A DNA stretch of 64,000 bases from NCBI RefSeq assembly GCF_028595325.1, contig NZ_JAQQXR010000002.1, forward strand, positions 434,001 through 498,000. Reading direction: 5' to 3'. The notes below the pieces were generated by a model that searched no databases, had not been told where the DNA came from, and saw nothing but the letters and a program-made list of their open reading frames with translations. Below, in pieces: positions 6,737 through 13,656 of this stretch. Every line of letters starts with the position of its first letter. Positions within the stretch are counted from its first letter, which is position 1. The DNA is from Janthinobacterium fluminis. GTDB lineage: Bacteria; Pseudomonadota; Gammaproteobacteria; Burkholderiales; Burkholderiaceae_D. The translations under genes and the position numbers were made by a program.

Positions 6737-8568
6737 GTGCCATTTCCTTCATGGTGTGGATTGTCGGGGACGATCAGCCGGGGATGCGGACAGGCGTTGA
6801 CGGCCGCCCAGGCGTTGATGACGTCGGTTTTGTCCAGATCGGACAGGTCGGGGACGGGCGGCGCCGGCGGTCTGGCCGGGGCGGGTTGAACGGGGTGCGT
6901 ACAGTTATTTACACGAGTCCGAGGAACTGCAACCCCAACACCAACCCCGGCGCCCGTGGCCGCTACGGGCGTCCACGTATGGCGCACTGACTTGAACACG
7001 ACCCCTATTAGCTGGCTGCAGCGCACGCCGTAGGGCGTGACGCGCTGTGTTTCACCGTAGCGGCCGATGACCGTTTTTTCATCCTTGGCCAGGGTGATCG
7101 TCAGGTCTTTGCGCGGCACCAGGGCGCCGCCCTGGGCGCGCAGGTACTCGGCCCAGCAGGCGCGCTTTTCGCCGTCGATTTTTTGCACCGCATCCCAGGC
7201 GCGGCGCATGACGGGCGGCGCCTCGTTGAGCATGTCTTCCTTTATCCGGCGCAGCTCGCGCCAGACCGTGACCGGCGCACCGCCCCATTGTTGGAACTGG
7301 CGGATGCCCCAGCACGCGGCCCAGGACTCGACGCGCGCCGATGGCGTCAGCTCGATTTCGCCCTCCACTTCGGGCGTGACGACGTAGCCCTCTTTGGTTT
7401 TGTGGGTATCGACGCCGTCGATGTTCTTGGCGACGTACTTGGCGATGTAGCCGGCGGCGCTGCCCTTGCTCCAGTCGATCCGCTTGACGTCCAGGCGGCG
7501 CGCGAACGCGCCAGGCTCGCCACGGTCCACGCGCCAGGCATAACGCTTCATGATGCGAATGGCGCGGCCGGCCACGTCCTGCAGGTGTGTGGTTTTATAC
7601 GTCGCCGTGGGGCGGACGAACAGCAGCAAATGCCAGTGTGGACAGCCATCGTGATGGGGTTCGGCGATCCTGAAGCCATATAGGCCGATGCCACGGCGCG
7701 CCAGGGCGGAGCGGCACAGCGATGTCATTTTTCCCAAGTAGGCATTGGCTTCGCGCGGCGTCGAGCCGTCGTATTTCTGATTGCTCTTGCCGCTGTGGTG
7801 CGTGGCGTGAAAACGCGACGGACAGGTCCAGGTGATGAAAATGCCCTGGTCGCCGCACTCCCTGGCGATCTGCTCAAAACCGTTGATGCGCAGCATCAGT
7901 TCGCCACGCCTGATTGCCTTGTTTGCGGTCGTTTTTTCCGCCAGCTCGGCGATGCTGAACTGCTGGCCGTTCTCGTTCTGCACCAGGGTCGCCGCCAGCG
8001 CCGCCGCGTTGCGGCGGTTCTGCGCAAGGCGCGACAGCACAGCGTCATTGCTGGCATACGGTTCGCCGCGATAGTTGACGTAGCCCAGGCGAATATTGCC
8101 CGCTTCGAAGGCGCGCTTGACCTTCTTGCGCAGTTGGCGGCGCCACCAACGGGCGTCGATCACCCGCGCGACGACGTCGGCCTGTTCTTCGAATTCCGGC
8201 ATTTCGATGCCATAGGATGCGCATTCGCATTCCATGATTTGCAGCGCATGCACGCTGGAGGTAGCCGTCCACAGCATTTTGACGACGCCGGCCGCCGCTC
8301 TTTCGGCGGTCGCCACGATGTCGGCATCGTCTTGCGACAGATCGACGCCGGCCGGCACGTATTGCGCGGCGAACTCGCGGACGTAGCTCACGGCGATGGA
8401 CTCGTAGACCTTGTTCCAGGATGACCAGGACATTTTCTGCATGGCTTGGCCGATGACGCGGTTGCGCCATTTGAACGGAATGCCGGCCAGCTCCGGCGCA
8501 AAATGGCCGGACCGTAAAAATAATTCGTGCCGCTGGGTGACGGGCAGTTCGATTTGTTTAGATTGCAT
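6733..8568 (-). CDS. Replication initiation endonuclease, P2 gpA family
   Basis: The product is 611 residues. It is the rolling-circle initiator that nicks the phage origin and stays linked to the DNA 5' end. The HUH metal-binding motif is at residues 311-313 (CPHWHLLLF), and two catalytic tyrosines, Tyr374 and Tyr378, appear in GYIAKYVAKNID, the two-tyrosine arrangement of the P2 A family. The N-terminal 200 residues are the conserved phage-replication domain, and the C-terminus is a proline-rich tail. In P2 the origin lies within gene A, so it is probably here too. It overlaps the genes on both sides and starts a compact early operon. Confidence 0.9.
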   Translation of the reverse strand: MQSKQIELPVTQRHELFLRSGHFAPELAGIPFKWRNRVIGQAMQKMSWSSWNKVYESIAVSYVREFAAQYVPAGVDLSQDDADIVATAERAAAGVVKMLWTATSSVHALQIMECECASYGIEMPEFEEQADVVARVIDARWWRRQLRKKVKRAFEAGNIRLGYVNYRGEPYASNDAVLSRLAQNRRNAAALAATLVQNENGQQFSIAELAEKTTANKAIRRGELMLRINGFEQIARECGDQGIFITWTCPSRFHATHHSGKSNQKYDGSTPREANAYLGKMTSLCRSALARRGIGLYGFRIAEPHHDGCPHWHLLLFVRPTATYKTTHLQDVAGRAIRIMKRYAWRVDRGEPGAFARRLDVKRIDWSKGSAAGYIAKYVAKNIDGVDTHKTKEGYVVTPEVEGEIELTPSARVESWAACWGIRQFQQWGGAPVTVWRELRRIKEDMLNEAPPVMRRAWDAVQKIDGEKRACWAEYLRAQGGALVPRKDLTITLAKDEKTVIGRYGETQRVTPYGVRCSQLIGVVFKSVRHTWTPVAATGAGVGVGVAVPRTRVNNCTHPVQPAPARPPAPPVPDLSDLDKTDVINAWAAVNACPHPRLIVPDNPHHEGNGT

Positions 8569-8935
8569 TCAACAGTCTTTCGTACACGCGGATTGCCGCG
8601 CCGGTGGCGGCGCGCAGCTCGATGCGTTCGGCATCGGTAAATGAGTGGATGGGCGATTCCCAGCGCTCGGCGTCTAGGCCGGCCGCAATCAGCACGGAGC
8701 GCCGCGCGCCGCGCGGCGACAATCCCCACGCCTGGGCAATGAAGCGCGCTTCGCTTGCGCGCCGCTGCTCGATGGCGCGCAAGGTCGCCCGGTCCGCCAG
8801 ACTGGCTTTCGCCGCCGCGATGGCCGCCAGCGCCTCCGGTGCTCCCGGCGGCGTCGGCACATCCTTGTCGCGCGCGGCAAGGATGGCCGCTGCTGGCAGG
8901 AACGACAGGTGATTGTCGATAAGGGATGCCGGCAT
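8558..8935 (-). CDS. Hypothetical phage protein upstream of the replication gene
   Basis: The product is 125 residues, strongly helical and alanine-rich in the first half, with a more structured C-terminus (WESPIHSFTDAERIELRAAT). Its end overlaps the start of the replication initiator by 11 bases, so it belongs to the same transcript. It may be an accessory to replication. No family is recognised. Confidence 0.6.
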   Translation of the reverse strand: MPASLIDNHLSFLPAAAILAARDKDVPTPPGAPEALAAIAAAKASLADRATLRAIEQRRASEARFIAQAWGLSPRGARRSVLIAAGLDAERWESPIHSFTDAERIELRAATGAAIRVYERLLNAI

Positions 8936-8938
8936 GGC

Positions 8939-9037
8939 TCAGTCCTTGATGGCGCCGACGGCCTGCAGCAGGGCAGGGGCGATGACGATCAGGAGCGACA
9001 GTAGCCAGATGGCGCCGGTCTTGACGAGGCGCGACAT
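8939..9037 (-). CDS. 32-residue single-pass membrane peptide
   Basis: ATG 9037 overlaps the preceding stop by one base (TAATG). The product is one hydrophobic segment (AIWLLSLLIVIAPALLQAVG) with a basic N-terminus. It sits in the early operon, three bases before the next gene. Function is unknown; tiny membrane proteins in this position may act in exclusion or lysis control. Confidence 0.5.
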   Translation of the reverse strand: MSRLVKTGAIWLLSLLIVIAPALLQAVGAIKD

Positions 9038-9480
9038 TAGCTTGCCTTTGGCAACGCGGACTTCTTGGCGAAATACTTGCCCCAGTAGGACACAGCATGC
9101 AAAGGGCCTCCGAAGTGGAAAGCGCCTTCTTCGCTGGCAAACAGGTAACGTAATTCAATGGGCAAGTTGCCGACCAGTTTGCGCTGGTTCTCAAGGCTGA
9201 AAAAGCCCCCAAGCTGCAGCCTCCGCAGATCGCTTACGATGAACGTGAGATTTGCCGCGCCATAGGCGTGATAGGTCTTGGCGACCGTATGGAGATAGTC
9301 GGTCAAGCCGCCGATGTCCACCTCGCCGCTGGCCTGCAGCAGGAGGCAGGTGTGGGCCACCGGGACGACGCATTGTGCAAGCGACGAGTGGCCCGCGCAG
9401 CTTGCATTGCCCGGTGATGTCATTGGTATGTCGGCTTCGCGCAACGAGACTGTCCCCGCCGCTTTCAGGCTGCTTTCCAT
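9037..9480 (-). CDS. Hypothetical phage protein
   Basis: The product is 147 residues from ATG 9480, chosen for the AGGAAA about six bases upstream; an in-frame ATG exists at 9522. The sequence (VDIGGLTDYLHTVAKTYHAY, then LIELRYLFASEEG-like stretches) looks globular and soluble. It is coupled to the membrane peptide downstream. I do not recognise the family. Confidence 0.55.
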   Translation of the reverse strand: MESSLKAAGTVSLREADIPMTSPGNASCAGHSSLAQCVVPVAHTCLLLQASGEVDIGGLTDYLHTVAKTYHAYGAANLTFIVSDLRRLQLGGFFSLENQRKLVGNLPIELRYLFASEEGAFHFGGPLHAVSYWGKYFAKKSALPKAS

Positions 9481-9608
9481 CGAATTTCCTTTTTTTAGGT
9501 TGAACGAATCCCGCGCGCTCAAAAACGAGCGCAGCAGGGCATAACAGAACAGGGAGTTACAGCGGCCGGTTTACGGCGGTGCGAGGATCGGCGAAGAGCA
9601 CATAGTCG

Positions 9609-9869
9609 TTAGCAGACCGTCAGATCGAAAGCGAGTTGATTGGTGGCCGCATTGCGCGCATGCTGCGACATCGGGATGCGGATATCGGCCTTGGGCACAG
9701 CGGAAAGCGAGAGCGTGCGCAGCACTTCGAGGCCGGCGACGAAGACGTGGCCGCAGTCCGGGTTCTGGCACATGTAGGTGATTTCCTTGAACATGGCCGA
9801 CATCGTGCGACTTTTTACCGCGCGAACGGTGTAGTCGCAGTGCGGGCAGGGCAGGCCAATGACTCTCAT
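9609..9869 (-). CDS. ogr: Ogr/Delta-type zinc-finger late-gene activator
   Basis: The product is 86 residues. Cys8 and Cys11, then Cys34 and Cys39, reproduce the Cx2C-x22-Cx4C zinc-binding pattern of the P2 Ogr and P4 Delta family. These proteins bind upstream of phage late promoters and recruit the host RNA polymerase alpha subunit to switch on tail, capsid and lysis genes. Here the gene lies in the early block, not after gene D as in P2. Its start overlaps the upstream small gene by four bases. Confidence 0.88.
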   Translation of the reverse strand: MRVIGLPCPHCDYTVRAVKSRTMSAMFKEITYMCQNPDCGHVFVAGLEVLRTLSLSAVPKADIRIPMSQHARNAATNQLAFDLTVC

Positions 9870-10054
9870 TTGTGCTTTCTCTCAACTTGGTACAGTGCGC
9901 GACCTCGGCCGGTGATTCCCTTGGCGCTCTTGCGAACGCTGGATTTAAGTAGCCACTCGCCGGCTTGCTCGATGCTGCTCAGCCCTTGCTGTTGACGAAT
10001 GCGCTCCAGCAAGTCGCGCTCGGTGTCGTCCAGGGTAATTGATTGGTCAGGCAT
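9866..10054 (-). CDS. Small basic protein coupled to ogr
   Basis: The product is 62 residues: an acidic first half (ITLDDTERDLLERIRQQQ) and a strongly basic tail (SVRKSAKGITGRGRALYQVE). Its stop overlaps the ogr start as ATGA. It may be a small DNA-binding regulator of the ribbon-helix-helix size class. Function is unknown. Confidence 0.55.
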   Translation of the reverse strand: MPDQSITLDDTERDLLERIRQQQGLSSIEQAGEWLLKSSVRKSAKGITGRGRALYQVERKHK

Positions 10055-10104
10055 CTTTTCGGTTGCTTGTAAGTTGCTATTAAGTTGCTTTTTGCTGCCT
10101 TTGC

Positions 10105-10302
10105 TTAACCGGCATTGCGGGGTAAGCTGGCGTTGTTGTCGGAAGCAAGTACCGCCGCCGCTTCGCGCATGATGATGATGCGGGCGATGGTCGCTACAGA
10201 TTCACCTTGGTAGTTCGCTAGTGCCGCGACAAGATCGTGCTCATAGTCGTCGAGGCGCAGCATGATGCGGTTGTTGCGGACGCGCTTGGGATCGGGATAC
10301 AT
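10105..10302 (-). CDS. Ribbon-helix-helix-like small regulator
   Basis: The product is 65 residues from ATG 10302, with AGAGGAACA upstream. The phrase RVRNNRIMLRLDDYEHDLVA followed by a helix and IARIIIMREAA fits an N-terminal beta strand and two helices of a MetJ/Arc-type DNA-binding dimer. It is part of the early regulatory block beside the repressor. The target is unknown. Confidence 0.55.
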   Translation of the reverse strand: MYPDPKRVRNNRIMLRLDDYEHDLVAALANYQGESVATIARIIIMREAAAVLASDNNASLPRNAG

Positions 10303-10321
10303 GGTGCCTGTTCCTCTGCTG

Positions 10322-10534
10322 TTAGGCGTGCTGGATGGGGATTGATTGGCTGCGCTCGACCTCATAGGATTGCAGGCCGCGAAGAACCATAAGGCGCATA
10401 AACGAGGCGCGCGAGCGTGAATCCTGCTGTGCGCATTGCTCTACCCGCTTGACCTCTTCGGGCAGCAAACGGATAGGAATGGGCTGCGAAAGGACGTTCT
10501 TCGGCTGGCGTGTCACTGGGGCTATAGTTGTCAT
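10322..10534 (-). CDS. Small regulator divergent from the repressor
   Basis: The product is 70 residues from ATG 10534. An N-terminal strand-like stretch (SQPIPIRLLPEEVKRVEQCA) is followed by two helices, and SFMRLMVLRGL resembles ribbon-helix-helix proteins. It is the first gene of the leftward early operon and faces the XRE repressor across an 81-base control region. By position it is the Cro/Cox-like candidate; this is an inference. Confidence 0.5.
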   Translation of the reverse strand: MTTIAPVTRQPKNVLSQPIPIRLLPEEVKRVEQCAQQDSRSRASFMRLMVLRGLQSYEVERSQSIPIQHA

Positions 10535-10615
10535 AGGGTATGATTTGTATACATCACTTAATAATGACGCCACTTTAGTACAAAAAATTGTACTTTGCAA
10601 CTAAAAGATTGAAAT
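10535..10615. promoter_or_regulatory. Divergent lysis-lysogeny control region with operator palindromes
   Basis: This spacer separates the leftward early operon from the rightward repressor. It holds a perfect 18-bp palindrome at 10577-10594 (AGTACAA, four A, TTGTACT) and a shorter TGTATACA at 10546-10553. Perfect dyads at this place are what a phage XRE repressor binds. Which promoter each site controls cannot be read from the sequence. Confidence 0.65.
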
Positions 10616-11065
10616 ATGGATACATTTGGTCAGCGCTTAAAGAGCGAACGCAAGCGACTCCGCATGACGCAGCCTGAACTTGCACTGGTTGGAAAAGTCG
10701 AGAAGGGCACGCAAATCAACTATGAACAGGACAAGAGATTTCCGAGCGCAGACTATTTGATAGCGGTCGCGGCGGTCGGAGTGGACACGCACTATGTGTT
10801 GCATGGAACTCCAGCAGGCAACAATCTGACAGACGATGAAAACGAACTCTTGATCGGGTATCGCAAGCTCGATCTTCGGGGGAAAGCGCGTGTACTTGGC
10901 GTCGTGGAAGGCATTGCCGAACCCGCTAACGTACCGGCTTCCGTATCGGCGCCGAAATCGGCGCCGCGTACGCAAAAGGTCGTCTTTCATGGCGAGGTTG
11001 GCCAGCAGGTCAGCGGGGATATCTCCGCGCCGCAAACAATCAATGTCGGTCGCAGTAAAAAGTGA
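10616..11065 (+). CDS. XRE-family phage repressor
   Basis: The product is 149 residues. Residues 4-60 form a helix-turn-helix of the XRE/CI type (FGQRLKSERKRLRMTQPELA, then YEQDKRFPSADYL). There is no LexA-like self-cleaving peptidase domain, so lysogeny would not be lifted by simple RecA-driven cleavage. The last 30 residues hold an unusual module (KVVFHGEVGQQVSGDI) that recurs at the start of the next protein. The gene is transcribed away from the early operon and is probably autoregulated at the palindromes just upstream. Confidence 0.8.
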   Translation: MDTFGQRLKSERKRLRMTQPELALVGKVEKGTQINYEQDKRFPSADYLIAVAAVGVDTHYVLHGTPAGNNLTDDENELLIGYRKLDLRGKARVLGVVEGIAEPANVPASVSAPKSAPRTQKVVFHGEVGQQVSGDISAPQTINVGRSKK

Positions 11066-11093
11066 GCACGCGTATTTAGAAGCAAGGTAATAA

Positions 11094-11783
11094 ATGTCTG
11101 AAAAAGTTGAATTCAAAGGGAATGTCGGCCAGGCCGTTATGGGCGATGTGAACGAGGCGCCAAGACTAAGCAACGTCGTCACGCTGCATGTCGGCGAGCA
11201 AGAGAAAGAGGTGGAACTGATCACCGACTATCAGCGCAAAAGCATCAATGTTCTGGTGAAGGAGTTCGCCGCGTTGACGGGTGATGACGACCTCAAGATT
11301 TACAAGGTCTTCATCACCGACTATGGCCTGAAGAGATTTCGGGAGCTGCCGCGCGACAAGTATCACGAAGTGAAGGCGTCGCTGGAGGAGTGGATACAGG
11401 ATGCCAAAAACGCGGCGGCCCCTTCCAAACCGGCGCCGCCTCCCGTAGCTAGTCACCCACCCGCATACCCAACTCCCCACCACGGCGCTACCTCATGCTT
11501 GGCCTGCGCTGAAAAATCGGCGAGCTTTGCGCGACTGCAGCGCACGGCGCGGATGCGCTTGTTGGCGCTTGTGGCGAGCCTCGCCGCCTGCGGTTGGCTG
11601 CTGTACAAGGTGCCCATGGCGGCGGACGGGGCGATCACGCCGGCGGAGAATAAATGTTACATCGATGGGAATGCCTATTCGATTGGACATACCACCAAAT
11701 CCGTTTTCGGCGTCGCGGCCGAGTGCGTGCCGGCGAGCGGCGACAGCCCGGCCAGGTGGGCGAATGTCAAGCGAGGGCGCTAG
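11094..11783 (+). CDS. Repressor-linked membrane protein of unknown function
   Basis: The product is 229 residues and follows the repressor by 28 bases on the same strand, so it should be expressed in the lysogen. Residues 4-19 (KVEFKGNVGQAVMGDV) repeat the repressor tail module. A helical region (about 40-105) follows, then a proline-rich linker, a CLAC pair and one transmembrane segment (RLLALVASLAACGWLLYKV, about 154-172), and then a small cysteine-containing domain. It converges on gene D, overlapping by four bases. Function is unknown; lysogenic conversion or superinfection exclusion are possible. Confidence 0.55.
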   Translation: MSEKVEFKGNVGQAVMGDVNEAPRLSNVVTLHVGEQEKEVELITDYQRKSINVLVKEFAALTGDDDLKIYKVFITDYGLKRFRELPRDKYHEVKASLEEWIQDAKNAAAPSKPAPPPVASHPPAYPTPHHGATSCLACAEKSASFARLQRTARMRLLALVASLAACGWLLYKVPMAADGAITPAENKCYIDGNAYSIGHTTKSVFGVAAECVPASGDSPARWANVKRGR

Positions 11784-13039
11784 AGATCATCCGCGCCGGT
11801 ATCTTCCGGCTTCGAAGGTGCGTCGCTGTTTTCCCGGATTATGTCGCGCACCTCTTTGATTTTCGACCATTCCAGCTTCGCCGCGCGCTTGGCGCTGTGC
11901 TTGCTCTTGTAGAGGTGCGCAAGGGTCTTGAGTGCCGCCTCCCGGCCGGCCTGCTGCTGGCCGGTCTTCTTGGTGACGACGTCCTTCCACTTGGCCAGCA
12001 CGCCGGTGATGCCCTCGTCCGGGTCTTTCTCGTCCTCCCGCTCCGCCTCCACCGCCTCGGTCTTCGTTTCGAACTCGACGCGCGTGGTGAAACCGTTGCC
12101 GCCCAGGGAGTGCGTGACCTTCGTCGATAGCCACTCCGTGGCGTCGATCTCGGGCTTGAAGCCTGTCACCGTCACGGGCGATTGCGGAAACACGGCCGGG
12201 TTGCCCAGGGCCAGCGTCATTTCGAACGTGGCCAGGCCGCGCTGGATGCGCTGCCATTCGCCCACGGCCGCCGTGCGTGCGTCGGGTTCGCTGGCGAAGG
12301 TGGTGCGCAGGCGCTTGCTGTTGCCTGGCACGCCCGCCACGACGCTGCGGCGCCGCGCGTAGCGCTCGTCATGCCAGAAAGCGCGCACGCCGGTGTAGGA
12401 GTCGCTTTCGGCGCTGTGGTAGCGGTGCCCGTCACCCAGCGCCCGCGTGATCGCAATGACTGGCAGCGCCTGGCCGCTGGCGGTGCGGCTTTGGTTGATT
12501 GGGATGAACAGCAGCTTGTCGTTCTTGACGGTGGCGACCGCATCGTATTTCTTACCCAGCCGGCGCAGGAACGCCGCGTCGCTTTCGTGGGTCTGGTCGA
12601 TGTGTTTGATGACGGTGTCGCGCAGGCGCGGCGACACGCCCGACGCCAGCTCGTTCTGGAAGGCGATCACGTCGATGATGGCGCCCAGCGTCGTGTTGTG
12701 AAAGCTGCGCTCTTGCTGCTGCTTGAAGGTGTCGATCAGGTTCGCCGACCTGGCGCGCAGGGTGACGGTGTCGGGCGCGCCGGCGTGCTCCACTTCGTCG
12801 ACGGTGAAGCGCCCCATGTCCACCAAGCCGCCGGCACGCCAACCCAGCGCCAGGGCGATCTTGGCGCCGCGCGGCGGCAGGGCCAGCTTGCCGTCGCTGT
12901 CGTCCAGGGAAATATCGAGCTGGTCGCTGTCGTCGCCACGGCACAGCGTCAACGTCAGGTTGATCAGCCGCGCGGAAACGACGCTGGTCAAATCCTTTTC
13001 CTCAATGGCCACCTTGAAGGCCGGGGTATTGCCGCTCAT
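11780..13039 (-). CDS. D: Late control / baseplate hub protein, P2 gpD family
   Basis: The product is 419 residues. It is the hub protein at the tip of the contractile tail, related to T4 gp27, and P2 D is also called late control protein. The N-terminal beta domain (FKVAIEEKDLTSVVSARLIN) and the ESDAAFLRRLGKKYDAVATV motif are typical. The C-terminal 80 residues are charged and probably disordered. It ends the leftward tail operon, overlapping the gene U stop by four bases. Confidence 0.92.
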   Translation of the reverse strand: MSGNTPAFKVAIEEKDLTSVVSARLINLTLTLCRGDDSDQLDISLDDSDGKLALPPRGAKIALALGWRAGGLVDMGRFTVDEVEHAGAPDTVTLRARSANLIDTFKQQQERSFHNTTLGAIIDVIAFQNELASGVSPRLRDTVIKHIDQTHESDAAFLRRLGKKYDAVATVKNDKLLFIPINQSRTASGQALPVIAITRALGDGHRYHSAESDSYTGVRAFWHDERYARRRSVVAGVPGNSKRLRTTFASEPDARTAAVGEWQRIQRGLATFEMTLALGNPAVFPQSPVTVTGFKPEIDATEWLSTKVTHSLGGNGFTTRVEFETKTEAVEAEREDEKDPDEGITGVLAKWKDVVTKKTGQQQAGREAALKTLAHLYKSKHSAKRAAKLEWSKIKEVRDIIRENSDAPSKPEDTGADDL

Positions 13040-13644
13040 TTGAACTTGCCGGCGGCACTGCCGATAGCGCCGCTGATGGCGCCACCGATTTTGTCCTTCA
13101 CGCCGCTGACGACGCCGCCGTATTTGCCGGTGATGCCGCCAACGACGCTACCTACAACGCTGCCGACTGCGTTTTTTGCGGCGCCGGCGATGCTGCTGGT
13201 TATGCCGTCGAGACTCAACATATTTTTGAGGTCGCCGATATCGCCCAGGCCCACCATCGACAGCACGCCGTCGTCATCGCGCTTGAGCGATATCGAGAAC
13301 TCGACGCGCTTGGCGCCGCCCTTGCCGTCCAGGATAGTACGGCCTTCGGTCATGCCGGTGATACGGAACGAGCCGTAAATACGCCCCGATCCCTGGATCA
13401 AAATCCACGATTTGCCGGTATCGGCCATAGTGCGCAGGGCGTCGAGCGAGTATAGGCTACCTGTCAGTTCCGGCGCCACCCAGCCCGACAGGGTGATGGT
13501 GTCGTCGCCCGGACCGACAAACTGGTGCGCGTCGCGCAAGCCCACGCGGGCCGTGCTGGCGTGCTTCCATTCGGTTTGCCGCTGCAGTTCGTGATAGGCC
13601 AGCGTCGGCAGGCTGAACACGAACATTCCTAAAATCATCATCAT
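13036..13644 (-). CDS. U: Tail protein, P2 gpU family
   Basis: The product is 202 residues. The first 135 match the gpU family, the tail terminator or completion protein of P2-like phages (LGMFVFSLPTLAYHELQRQT, GKSWILIQGSGRIYG). A glycine/alanine-rich C-terminal extension of about 60 residues (repeated VVGSVVGG-like segments) makes it longer than P2 gpU. It lies between T and D, as in P2. Confidence 0.9.
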   Translation of the reverse strand: MMMILGMFVFSLPTLAYHELQRQTEWKHASTARVGLRDAHQFVGPGDDTITLSGWVAPELTGSLYSLDALRTMADTGKSWILIQGSGRIYGSFRITGMTEGRTILDGKGGAKRVEFSISLKRDDDGVLSMVGLGDIGDLKNMLSLDGITSSIAGAAKNAVGSVVGSVVGGITGKYGGVVSGVKDKIGGAISGAIGSAAGKFK

Positions 13645-13656
13645 GGTGGTGCGTCC

